A DNA stretch of 51,978 nucleotides. It comes from a bacterium (lineage in GTDB: Bacteria; UBA10199; JAIBAG01). The notes under the pieces were generated by a model, which was not told the origin of the DNA, searched no databases, and saw only the letters and a program-made list of their open reading frames with translations. Positions 8,859-16,599 of the stretch are shown in pieces. The stretch is taken from contig JAIBAG010000017.1 in NCBI GenBank assembly GCA_019695305.1, forward strand, positions 1 to 51,978, in the 5' to 3' direction. Both the position numbers and the translations under genes were made by a program. The first letter of the stretch is position 1. Every line of letters begins with the position of its first letter.

Positions 8859-9365
8859 ATGAACATTATTCAAGCTCCACGCAAAGATAAAAAACAACAT
8901 TTTGAGCGCCTTATGGAAAAAGGCACGGTGATGGTGTTTTTAGATTCCCGAAAAACAGGGGTAAAAGTACCCGATGCTCATTTAGCTAACCCACAGCTTT
9001 GCCTTAAATTTAATTACGCTTTTGAAATTCCCGACTTTAAAATTACCGACGACAAAATTGAAGCCAGTTTAAGTTTTGGAGGCCGCCGTTTTTTTTGTGA
9101 GCTTCCTTTTGATGCTCTTTTTGCCGTAACCCTTGAAAATGGCGGTGAGGTTGTTTTTTTCCCAGAAGATTTACCCGGTGAATTTACATTGTATGCTGCC
9201 GGTAGTGCCATTAAAGCAAAAGCCCCTGAAGCACTCACAGCAATTGAAAACGACAAAAACGCCCCTCGTCCTGCCTTTACCGTAGTTAAAGGAGAAGGCG
9301 AATTAGCAGGATCTAACGAAACGCCAACCCCGCGTAAAAAACCTAGTTTAAAATTGGTAGAATAG
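8859..9365 (+). CDS. sspB: SspB-like ClpXP adaptor
   Basis: SspB tethers ssrA-tagged proteins to ClpXP. The 168-residue protein starts with KKQHFERLMEKGTVMVFLDSRKTGVKVP, then NPQLCLKFN, IEASLSFGGRRFFCELPFDALFAV and VVFFPEDLP, which is the order of the SspB SM-like tag-binding fold. A long variable linker (residues about 110-158) leads to a short basic/hydrophobic C-terminus, KKPSLKLVE, like the ClpX-docking XB peptide of known SspB proteins (LRVVK-type). A CATAAT box sits 14 bases before the ATG with no SD, suggesting a very short or absent leader. Strong assignment by motif order and by its smpB neighbour. Confidence 0.88.
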   Translation: MNIIQAPRKDKKQHFERLMEKGTVMVFLDSRKTGVKVPDAHLANPQLCLKFNYAFEIPDFKITDDKIEASLSFGGRRFFCELPFDALFAVTLENGGEVVFFPEDLPGEFTLYAAGSAIKAKAPEALTAIENDKNAPRPAFTVVKGEGELAGSNETPTPRKKPSLKLVE

Positions 9366-9366
9366 T

Positions 9367-10029
9367 CTATTTAATATCGTGCACGCTTAACTTTTGAGCG
9401 CGCTCGGCTCTCTTGCGGCTTAATTCAATACCAATGGCATTAAGCCCCATATCATTGGCTACCGCCAGCATCGTCCCTAATCCGCAAAAAGGATGCACCA
9501 CTGTTTTGGTTTCTGTAAAACGAAGAATAAGATCACATGCCAATTTACAAGCTTCAACTCCCATCCCGCGTATCCATACTTTTTTTCCGCCATTAATCAC
9601 ATCCGGCAAAGATGGGCTTACAGGAAAACGAATATTTTTTGAAAAGCATAAAAGGTGAGAAAAAGCCGGACGACTAAACGTAGTGCTATTTACCGGAGTG
9701 CGACAGATAATTTTATGAGCAAGAAGTTGATGCCCGCTTTCCCCAGCTGCTTCCTGACACAAAAAGCTTTTATCTACCCAGGTACCTTCATACTTGATAT
9801 CGGTTTGAAAAAAAAGAGCCAGTCCGTCGTCGGGGCAAGAATTGAGCACCACACGAACCGCTTCTTTAAGCCAGTTTTTCCATTGATCTAACGAAAATTG
9901 AGAAAACTCGGAGATATCGGGAATAGAAGCTATAAACGAGCACCCTGGCATAACACCTTGCTCTTTAAGCCAGGCGATAGCATCGGTATTATGCACCACC
10001 CTGCTTGTCTCGCTTTTTATATCATTCAT
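9367..10029 (-). CDS. SAM-dependent DNA methyltransferase-like protein
   Basis: A 220-residue protein. The C-terminus has HPFCGLGTMLAVANDMGLNAIGIELS, a DNA-methyltransferase-like motif I (PFCGxGT) with the acidic loop residue in GIEL. The order, with the SAM site C-terminal, resembles the permuted beta-class N6/N4 methyltransferases, yet the usual catalytic DPPY is not seen; the equivalent early segment reads SFIASIPDISEFSQ. It may therefore be a degenerate or non-DNA methyltransferase. Convergent with sspB, with stops about one base apart. Confidence 0.7.
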   Translation of the reverse strand: MNDIKSETSRVVHNTDAIAWLKEQGVMPGCSFIASIPDISEFSQFSLDQWKNWLKEAVRVVLNSCPDDGLALFFQTDIKYEGTWVDKSFLCQEAAGESGHQLLAHKIICRTPVNSTTFSRPAFSHLLCFSKNIRFPVSPSLPDVINGGKKVWIRGMGVEACKLACDLILRFTETKTVVHPFCGLGTMLAVANDMGLNAIGIELSRKRAERAQKLSVHDIK

Positions 10030-10070
10030 TCCTTGTCATCTCATGCTCATGCAAAATTTTTAACAAAGCT

Positions 10071-10688
10071 TTATATATTTTGTGCGTTTATTTTTTTTAC
10101 AGAGGGTAATTGCGCAATTTCGCCCGCCCATCTTTTTAAATGGGGATAAAGAGAAAGATCTACCTTAGCAATAGGAGCCGTTTCTACATAAGCATAGGCA
10201 AATAAATCGGCAATGCTCAAATTATTGCCCGTTAAAAATTTATTTTTAGCCAAGTGATCATCCACAGTTTTTGCCTGCATGGCAATAAACTTATTGGCTT
10301 CTTCGCACGCTTTATCGTCGGGGGCTCCCAAATTTAAAAAGGACTTGATGCCATATTCAAAAAACAGGGTTGTCAGCCAGCGGCCCAAGTGATTGGTAAA
10401 GTAATCCATCCATTGTTCAACGCGCGCCCGCTTCAATTTATCGGCAGGATACAAAGGAGAGTTTTCAACACTCGCCAAATAGCGACAAATGGTGGCCGAT
10501 TCAAACAGGAGCTCATCATCATGCTGCAACACCGGAACTTTTCCGGCAGGGAGTTTAGAAGCGTACTTACCCTTTTGTTCCCCCTTGGCCAAATCCACTT
10601 TTTCAAATTCGTAGGGAACATTAAGTTCACTTAAAACATACAGCACTTTTTTTACATTGGGGGTGTTAAAACCGTATAGACGATACAT
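10071..10688 (-). CDS. glutathione S-transferase family protein
   Basis: A 205-residue protein of the usual GST length. The N-terminal thioredoxin-fold domain has YGFNTPNVKKVLYVLSELNVPYEF, the cis-proline loop GKVPVLQ and the glutathione-contacting ESATICRYL. The C-terminal helical domain has VEQWMDYFTNHLGRWL and LSIADLFAYAYVE, the conserved N-capping box. Probably cytosolic conjugation or reduction of electrophiles; substrate unknown. A GGAGG-like SD (AGGAGGCTC) precedes the ATG. Confidence 0.92.
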   Translation of the reverse strand: MYRLYGFNTPNVKKVLYVLSELNVPYEFEKVDLAKGEQKGKYASKLPAGKVPVLQHDDELLFESATICRYLASVENSPLYPADKLKRARVEQWMDYFTNHLGRWLTTLFFEYGIKSFLNLGAPDDKACEEANKFIAMQAKTVDDHLAKNKFLTGNNLSIADLFAYAYVETAPIAKVDLSLYPHLKRWAGEIAQLPSVKKINAQNI

Positions 10689-10868
10689 AGAGCCTCCTGG
10701 TGATGAACATTCATAAAGAGCTCCCGGGCAAAAGTCAAAGAAATGGGTTTGTTGATACCACGCTTAGACATAAAAACACTTATATTTCAAATACTTATAA
10801 AAAGTACTTTTATTTGCTATAAGCAACTTATACTCCCAAAATGCCGATAATAAAGGTGGGCACTCGTT

Positions 10869-11972
10869 ATGTCGGAACTGAAAATTCATAGTAAAGAAAC
10901 TCTCCCTCCTCACGAGACAGCTTCGCGATATGTGCGTGTGGGAGAAAATCAGTTTGAGCTTATTGAGCAAGCGGCTCAGCTAACGGATACACAATTTGAA
11001 GCCCTTCAGGATGTTTTTAATTTTTATTTGGGCACGCAAAATATTTATTCCGATGGCCCCGCATTAGGCCAGGCCTTGGCGCATGGTATAGGTAACCGGC
11101 CACCTTTAAAAATTAGAGTTCTTCCCATTAAACAGCTACAACAACGCATGATGGCTGATGCCAGTGGATATTATAACCCTGTTAATAACACCATTGTGAT
11201 ATCTCCCGATTTTTTCATACAGCGTAAACAATCCGAGACAACCAGCATCGCCACATTTATCAATATTGCCGGGCACGAATTGCGCCACGCCATCGATTCG
11301 TTAAAAGGATCGGAAGATAATCCAAAAAGGATTTTTGCTTACTTCAGCAACACAAATGAAGACGTAAAGGATTCTTTTATTCATGATTGCTCCTCAGATC
11401 CTAATCATAAAGAATTTGTAAGACTGAGTCGCAGCCACATGTCGCACTTTGGGATTTTATCTAAATCAAAACAAGATCGCCTCGATGAATTAACACAATA
11501 CTTTAATCAAAGATCGCCACACGGATCTTACAGCTGCATGAACGAAGTTGAATATTATGCCGAAAATAATTTAGACCAGGATCAACTCGATTTATATCTT
11601 ACCGCACTCGAAAAACCTGATCTAAGCGACAACGATCTCATATCTCTATTTGATACCATTTTAAAAGCAGGGTTCTATGATCAACAAGGTCAAGTAAACA
11701 AAGAATTAGTGAACCGCTTAGAAGCCTCTCTTTTGAAAAGACAGGGGCGCAATTTTGTGATTGCCATAAGCACTTATACAACGGAACTTTCTAATTTTGT
11801 AACAGCAGGCCCCGGGCAATCAAGTGATGTAAGGCCTGTTTTGGAACATTTGTTAGCAAACGAAAAAGTACAAACACGCTATACCGAAGGTGCTGATTAT
11901 GTTTTACCCGCTGGATTTGTAAGATATGCACTAGACAATTTAGAAGAATGGGACAAAAATAAAGGAATATAA
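10869..11972 (+). CDS. orphan HExxH putative zinc peptidase
   Basis: A 367-residue protein without signal peptide or TM segment. The core is INIAGHELRHAID with HELRH at residues 136-140, preceded by a strand-like NNTIVISPDFF, the usual edge strand of gluzincin-like peptidases. A possible third ligand is the Glu in MNEVEYYAENN about 80 residues on. I do not recognise a named family. An AAGGTGG sequence upstream is a plausible SD. It stands alone, directly left of accessory element A. Activity is inference from the motif alone. Confidence 0.55.
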   Translation: MSELKIHSKETLPPHETASRYVRVGENQFELIEQAAQLTDTQFEALQDVFNFYLGTQNIYSDGPALGQALAHGIGNRPPLKIRVLPIKQLQQRMMADASGYYNPVNNTIVISPDFFIQRKQSETTSIATFINIAGHELRHAIDSLKGSEDNPKRIFAYFSNTNEDVKDSFIHDCSSDPNHKEFVRLSRSHMSHFGILSKSKQDRLDELTQYFNQRSPHGSYSCMNEVEYYAENNLDQDQLDLYLTALEKPDLSDNDLISLFDTILKAGFYDQQGQVNKELVNRLEASLLKRQGRNFVIAISTYTTELSNFVTAGPGQSSDVRPVLEHLLANEKVQTRYTEGADYVLPAGFVRYALDNLEEWDKNKGI

Positions 11973-12366
11973 AACTGACTAACGACACACAATTTCTAAG
12001 TTTCTAGACGCGCCTTACAGATTTTTTTATTCAAATTTTGGGTATTTTAAATTTGGGGTTTTACGTTGAATGTGGACCTGCTGTGTAAAAGTTGGAACCA
12101 ATTTCAGGATACCGTCTACTCTTGGGCGGAAGAGCTTGAAAGTATGGCGGCTTAGGCGTTTTGGCCTTTTCCCGCTTTGTAATCCCATTAAAATTGAGAA
12201 TCACTTGAGCCTAATGCCTCTTTTGCTTGATTTATGGGCGTTTGGGGATGCTTTTGCGTGGCCCATTTCTCACCGTATGTGAATAGAACCCTATCTCTAT
12301 GTGGCGGGCGGCAAATAGTTTGGCAAAGGGTTGCCGAAAGGGTTTGGGGAACTGTTTCGGGAAGGG
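11973..12366. other. intergenic region holding the unlocated left end of element A
   Basis: No convincing gene. A short reading frame at 12066-12155 from TTG ends SWAEELESMAA and looks protein-like, perhaps a remnant of a broken gene. Base composition shifts here from AT-rich host sequence to the more balanced composition of the defence cassette. No copy of the ssrA 3' end could be found, so the left boundary of element A is not fixed. Confidence 0.4.
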
Positions 12367-13017
12367 TTACTGCTTGCCACTTACAGGATGGTGTAACATC
12401 GTCTGATCCAAATCATCACGTAGTTCTCTACTGACAAAATTTAAGGTGACTTTTCCGGTTGTTTTCCTATCGGTCCAGTATTCGCCAGAAAGTTTTCTCG
12501 TAGAATTTCCACAGATATCCAAAACCATAGTACCGTAATGCGGTTCACTTCTTTGACGTACTGTAGCAGAGGGCTTGCTTAAATACGAATAGGATACCTG
12601 TTTAATTTGTCTATCTGGGTTGATCTGAAACCCTTCCAGAAAGCTGTGACTTGTCATCTCTGCTGTTCTCATGACACAACTGAGCTTGGTAAATGATTGT
12701 TGAATGGTCAGCATCACCGGGATCGGGCCCGGCACGTTTCCTTTTTCATCCTGCCAAGTCGTTTGTATATGTCCCGACCATGTTCCATTCAAATCGGGGA
12801 ATTTAATGAGCCAACCTTGAAAAATCTTCCAACACCACATCCATTTTGAAAAGATCCAAAATAGAAATAAATCGATTGTGACGATAGTCGGTACTGGTTT
12901 GATGAAATCAGCCACCTGATTGAAATCTAAGCCATTAAGCCGACCCAATATAAGCCAAGCAATGACGGAGACAATCAGCCCTACCCAGACAAACGCTTTT
13001 ATATTTATGGTTTTCAT
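12367..13017 (-). CDS. cap15: Cap15-like CBASS effector (2TM plus beta-rich domain)
   Basis: A 216-residue protein with two N-terminal TM segments (about residues 8-27 and 44-62), then a beta-rich domain that opens with FPDLNGTWSGHIQTTW around residues 73-88. This layout matches the SMODS-associated 2TM beta-strand-rich effector, Cap15, whose eight-stranded barrel binds a cyclic nucleotide and then disrupts the inner membrane, killing the infected cell. Its start overlaps the stop of the CD-NTase gene by four bases (ATGA), so the pair is translationally coupled, as expected for a signal producer and effector. No Cap2/Cap3 ubiquitin-like genes are present, which makes this a minimal type I CBASS. 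Family call is by architecture and GTW motif. Confidence 0.82.
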   Translation of the reverse strand: MKTINIKAFVWVGLIVSVIAWLILGRLNGLDFNQVADFIKPVPTIVTIDLFLFWIFSKWMWCWKIFQGWLIKFPDLNGTWSGHIQTTWQDEKGNVPGPIPVMLTIQQSFTKLSCVMRTAEMTSHSFLEGFQINPDRQIKQVSYSYLSKPSATVRQRSEPHYGTMVLDICGNSTRKLSGEYWTDRKTTGKVTLNFVSRELRDDLDQTMLHHPVSGKQ

Positions 13018-13925
13018 TGAAGTCCTAAATAGGCCCAGACAGCCACGACAAACTCATGGGCTTGCTGCCTTGTCCATGGTTGCTGCCAACGAAACAAATA
13101 TTTTAGTTCATTGATCTCGCCCCATTCAGAACATTGGGCGTCATCTTTTGTACAGCTGTAAAGATGCAAAAGAATATTTTTTAAATCATCGGTATAGGAT
13201 TCATTCCCAAACCTGTCATTGGGCACATTCCAGACTAAACATTCAATTAAATATGATGGTATTGGCTTTGCTGCCGCCATGCCATTGGCTTCCATGTTGT
13301 GTCGCACATTTTTCAATATGCGGACTAATTTTTTGAAACGAAATCCTGTTGCCTTATTTTTATTTACACCGTTTTCATAATTTTGGTGGGGCCAGTTTAT
13401 AATCTTTACACCATTGTCCGGATGAATCTCTGTTCCTGAAATATAATTTCCAAAATTGTCGTATCGGCGATGTTCAAACGCCGGGACAACATCAGCGTCA
13501 ATGCGATATGAGTTTGCATGCAAATCAAAGGCTTTATTGCCACGATTCACAACATTTGTACCTAGGTACTGTCGAAGTGCTCTGTCTACATCGTTTTTAA
13601 ATTCTGAATATCGATATGTTGCTGGGCTATTGCCGAAATCATTATCACCCATGCCTTGTGGGTAATTGGCAAAAAATACATCCATGCACCGCACGCAAAC
13701 ATCAACGTCACTTTCAGCTTTCACATTCGTACCGTTCCGATAGGAACCTTGTGCAAAAACCTCGATACTTTTGTATTTGAATGGCTCATAGTCATCGATT
13801 GCATTTTTGATGACTTGGACAGCATTTGTACAGCGTTGGTCTTCCGTGGCAGAAGGCGGTTCAGCCCAGCTAATCAGTAGATTTTCCAATTCGTAAGTTT
13901 TCACCAGCTCTTCCCTTAGTCCCAT
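13014..13925 (-). CDS. CD-NTase (cGAS/DncV-like nucleotidyltransferase) of CBASS
   Basis: Makes the cyclic oligonucleotide that activates the effector. In 303 residues: the nucleotidyltransferase signature GS at 60-61 (GSYRNGT), metal-binding DVD at 73-75 (ESDVDVCV), and a third acidic residue in YRIDADVVPAF (Asp143 or Asp145). The later helical region carries RFKKLVRILKNVRHNM and PSYLIECLVWNVP, typical of CD-NTases. SD GGAGAAG lies eight bases before the ATG. It sits 46 bases after the LexA-like gene on the same strand and overlaps the Cap15-like gene. Clade (CdnB versus CdnE) cannot be assigned by eye, so the product nucleotide is unknown. Confidence 0.92.
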   Translation of the reverse strand: MGLREELVKTYELENLLISWAEPPSATEDQRCTNAVQVIKNAIDDYEPFKYKSIEVFAQGSYRNGTNVKAESDVDVCVRCMDVFFANYPQGMGDNDFGNSPATYRYSEFKNDVDRALRQYLGTNVVNRGNKAFDLHANSYRIDADVVPAFEHRRYDNFGNYISGTEIHPDNGVKIINWPHQNYENGVNKNKATGFRFKKLVRILKNVRHNMEANGMAAAKPIPSYLIECLVWNVPNDRFGNESYTDDLKNILLHLYSCTKDDAQCSEWGEINELKYLFRWQQPWTRQQAHEFVVAVWAYLGLQ

Positions 13926-13971
13926 ACTTTCTTCTCCATTTTGAAGACACCATTAATGGTGCAAGAAACAT

Positions 13972-14601
13972 TTAGTCCCCCAATGAAGTAACAACAATAC
14001 CTTGAATCCGAAAATCACTATGCAGAATAATCGGCTTGTGGATTGGATCCGTAGATTGTGGCTCTAAGAAAATTGCGTTCTCGTTTTTTCTGAACTTTTT
14101 TATGGTGGCCTCGGAATCAATCAGAGCAACCACAATTTCTCCGTTCTTAGCGCAATCTGTTTGCTTGATGAGGACAATGTCACCATTATTGATACCCGCA
14201 GCATTCATGGAATCCCCATGTGCCCTTAACAAAAAATATGTATGAGGTGACCGGGCCAATTGGGTTGATACTGGAATCATCGCTTCTATATTTTGTTCTG
14301 CAAGAAGGGGTACCCCACAAGCCACTCGGCCAATCAATGGAACGTCTACAGTAGATGCGTTTTGAGTATGACTTTCAGGGTCTTTGATGATGATAAGCTT
14401 TTTGTCAGCTCTTCTTTTCACGATACCCTTAGACTGCAGATGATCCAGCAACTTGGTTACTGATCGTGGTGATTGATACTTCATCAGGTCCTGCAGATCC
14501 CTTACGGAGGGAGAATCACCTTGATGGACAATCGAATTTCTAAGGTGTCGAAGCAACTCCAACTCTTTAGCAGTCAACACTTTTTCAATTCTTGACTTCA
14601 T
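13972..14601 (-). CDS. LexA-like self-cleaving repressor upstream of CBASS
   Basis: From ATG 14601 the protein is 209 residues. N-terminal winged helix (LTAKELELLRHLRN, SVRDLQDLMKYQSPRSVTKLLDHLQSKG). The S24 domain has the cleavage site Cys95-Gly96 (RVACGVPLLAEQNIE) in place of Ala-Gly, the catalytic Ser131 (HGDSMNAAG) and Lys168 (ATIKKF); the 37-residue Ser-Lys spacing equals E. coli LexA. It should bind as a dimer and be lost after RecA-stimulated self-cleavage. It is read in the same direction as the CBASS pair and divergently from the restriction genes, with a dyad centred in the gap, so it likely regulates both sides and itself. Whether it is the host LexA or element-borne cannot be decided here; location argues for the latter. 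Confidence 0.88.
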   Translation of the reverse strand: MKSRIEKVLTAKELELLRHLRNSIVHQGDSPSVRDLQDLMKYQSPRSVTKLLDHLQSKGIVKRRADKKLIIIKDPESHTQNASTVDVPLIGRVACGVPLLAEQNIEAMIPVSTQLARSPHTYFLLRAHGDSMNAAGINNGDIVLIKQTDCAKNGEIVVALIDSEATIKKFRKNENAIFLEPQSTDPIHKPIILHSDFRIQGIVVTSLGD

Positions 14602-14641
14602 GAATCCAAACTGTATACTCGTGGATGTATTCAAGTCAAGA
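14590..14641. promoter_or_regulatory. centred dyad operator candidate for the LexA-like repressor
   Basis: TCTTGACTT (14590-14598) and its exact complement AAGTCAAGA (14633-14641) are arms of a dyad with the palindrome GTATAC (14613-14618) exactly at its centre (14615.5). The left arm overlaps the start codon of the LexA-like gene (ATG 14601), while the right arm ends 28 bases before the divergent small gene. Such placement fits an operator controlling both directions. It is not the canonical CTGT-N8-ACAG box. Confidence 0.5.
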
Positions 14642-14669
14642 TTTGATTAAGACTAAAAAGGAGAAGGAA

Positions 14670-14834
14670 ATGACTTGGAAATTAAGAAAAGACCCCAACG
14701 GCATCTTCGCTAAACCAAAAATCCCGAAATTGCCTCGCTTACCCAAGCCCCATAAATTAGCCAAGTTGCCAAAAGCCCCGCGTCCACCGAAGCCGCCGGC
14801 TCCTCCTGGATATAAATATTATTGGAAGGATTGA
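14670..14834 (+). CDS. 54-residue Pro/Lys-rich small protein
   Basis: ATG at 14670 follows a strong SD (AAGGAGAAGG). The 54-residue product is highly basic and proline-rich, with repeated PKxPKLPRLPKPHK-type units, ending in APPGYKYYWKD. Such composition suggests an extended, nucleic-acid- or protein-binding peptide. No family is recognised. It is the first gene of the rightward unit controlled from the dyad region and lies nine bases before the next gene. Confidence 0.65.
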   Translation: MTWKLRKDPNGIFAKPKIPKLPRLPKPHKLAKLPKAPRPPKPPAPPGYKYYWKD

Positions 14835-14843
14835 TAAAATTTT

Positions 14844-15656
14844 ATGGAACAAGAAACGATGAATGATGAAATCGGCAAAAGACTTTGTAAACAGGTTTTT
14901 TCTCTGTGGATAAACCCGGAAATTGAGCGAAGAACAAAAGAGAATCGACTACCCCATGGCTTTAAACTTTTAATGGCTCAAATTGTAATGAACGTAGGAC
15001 AGGCTCCAATCGTTCGACTCAATGATGAAATCAAAGCCACGATGGTAGTTCGGGTAACTCGTAACGTTACACCTGATGACAATGTTTATTTGAGTGACTT
15101 TGATGCTATTGAAAAAATAAGTCTAACTGACAGTGATCCCAATGCTGCCCATATTACCATGATGTTACATAAGCGAAGATGGGTCATCTCTTTCAATTTT
15201 CATTACAATTCGGAAAAAGTAAAAGCACATCTAGAAGCGGCGCATGAATTTTTGTTGGTAGCCCACGATTGTCTATTAAACAAACGGTTCAGATCATTTT
15301 ATGAGAATTTATTTTCTGCTGTGGAACTTACTTCCAAATCCTGGCTGTTGAGAATGCCGTTGCCAACTGTTTTAAAATCCAAAAATCACAAACATATAGG
15401 GAATCACATAAACAACCATACGAGGTTGGGAAACGTCTGCGAGAATTTTAGTAAGCTGCTCAATCATCTAACGGATTCAAGAGGCACGGCTCGGTATCTT
15501 GATGGTGAATTTAGAGCAAATGAGAAGACTTGCGAAGCCATGTGGAAAACAGCAGAACAGATGCACGAATTTGTGCGGGCTCCGGGGATAGTAAACCATG
15601 TCTCGCATAAAGGTCAGAAACCAAATGCAGGAGATTTAGTTCCTGCACAAATTTGA
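14844..15656 (+). CDS. unknown protein, possible HEPN-like domain
   Basis: A 270-residue protein. The middle section, EAAHEFLLVAHDCLLNKRFRSFYENLFSAVELTSKSWLL, has the spacing of the first helices of HEPN domains (two long helices with a conserved aromatic in the second), and HIGNHINNHTRLGN follows where a catalytic His could lie, although a clear R-x4-6-H is not seen. The N-terminal part, MVVRVTRNVTPDDNVYLSD, is beta-rich. It is between the small basic protein and the NotI-like gene, hence probably part of the restriction or another defence unit. The HEPN suggestion is tentative. Confidence 0.5.
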   Translation: MEQETMNDEIGKRLCKQVFSLWINPEIERRTKENRLPHGFKLLMAQIVMNVGQAPIVRLNDEIKATMVVRVTRNVTPDDNVYLSDFDAIEKISLTDSDPNAAHITMMLHKRRWVISFNFHYNSEKVKAHLEAAHEFLLVAHDCLLNKRFRSFYENLFSAVELTSKSWLLRMPLPTVLKSKNHKHIGNHINNHTRLGNVCENFSKLLNHLTDSRGTARYLDGEFRANEKTCEAMWKTAEQMHEFVRAPGIVNHVSHKGQKPNAGDLVPAQI

Positions 15657-15702
15657 AAACATTGATTGTTTAATTCATTAAATATCAATAGTTAGGTGTT
15701 AT

Positions 15703-16599
15703 ATGGAACCCAACAAAACTGGCAAAAATCCATTGGCGGAGGTCTTTGGATTTACGACAATAGACTTCAGCTCAAATGCAAAACGCCATCGAGACAAACG
15801 ACTTTGTCCCTATAACAATAAAATTCCAAATTGCACCAAAGACAAAGCTCAAGATCCTCTTGGTGTTTGCAGTGTTTTTCACAATGGGGACGTTGTGATT
15901 ACCTGCCCGATTCGATTCAGACAGAATTGGTTAATTGCCGATGATGCGGCCGACTTCTTTTTTGGGGAAGGGGCCAAGTGGACGACTCTAACTGAAGTTC
16001 GCCTCAAAGATGCCGATGGTGGTTCTGCAGGTAACATTGATGTCGTTTTGTGTGCCTATGACAAAGCGGGTAAAGTTTATGACTTCGGAGCGTTAGAAGT
16101 TCAGGCAGTTTATATTTCGGGAAATGTTCGCAATCCATTTGAGTCATACATGAAAGATCCTAAATCAAATCAGAATATTGATTGGACAAACGAAGTCAAT
16201 TACCCTCGCCCTGATTATCTTTCATCTTCTCGTAAAAGGCTGGCACCTCAACTGATTTTCAAGGGCGGAATTTTGAATGCGTGGGGTAAAAAATCTGCGG
16301 TTGCCTTGAATAAAGGTTTTTTTGAGACACTGCCTCATCTGCAAGAAGTCAAAAAAGACAAAGCTGATATTGTATGGCTCATCTATGACGTAAAACCTCC
16401 TATGCAAGAAGGTCAACACTATGAACTGTTTCGTGAGAGGATTGTTTATACAAAATTTGATTCGGCACTTTCCCAAATTACCAAGCCTAGAGTTGGAAAA
16501 GTAGAAGACTTCCTACGCCAAATTCAATCCAAGGTAGATGCAAAACTAGAAACGCCACCAAATAATCAAACCATAGAAAACCCATTTGAAAAATCATGA
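15703..16599 (+). CDS. NotI-like type II restriction endonuclease
   Basis: A 298-residue protein resembling the NotI family. The N-terminus has AEVFGF, then four cysteines at 35 (RLCPYNNK), 44 (NCTKDKA), 56 (GVCSV) and 68 (ITCP), matching the Cys4 iron site that stabilises NotI. The PD-(D/E)XK nuclease core shows Asp113 (NIDVV) and E132-V-Q134 (LEVQAVY), the same Glu-x-Gln arrangement as NotI. It cleaves unmethylated foreign DNA; the recognition sequence cannot be predicted. Its stop overlaps the methyltransferase start by four bases (ATGA), so the two are one translationally coupled unit. Confidence 0.88.
   Translation: MEPNKTGKNPLAEVFGFTTIDFSSNAKRHRDKRLCPYNNKIPNCTKDKAQDPLGVCSVFHNGDVVITCPIRFRQNWLIADDAADFFFGEGAKWTTLTEVRLKDADGGSAGNIDVVLCAYDKAGKVYDFGALEVQAVYISGNVRNPFESYMKDPKSNQNIDWTNEVNYPRPDYLSSSRKRLAPQLIFKGGILNAWGKKSAVALNKGFFETLPHLQEVKKDKADIVWLIYDVKPPMQEGQHYELFRERIVYTKFDSALSQITKPRVGKVEDFLRQIQSKVDAKLETPPNNQTIENPFEKS

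Noticed and set aside
12070-12434. Two overlapping plus-strand frames before the Cap15 gene
   Set aside because: No SD, no recognisable composition and one runs into the Cap15 gene; treated as non-coding.
14611-14630. Canonical E. coli-type LexA box upstream of the repressor
   Set aside because: Only one half (CTGTAT) is present; the dyad centred on GTATAC is the better operator candidate.
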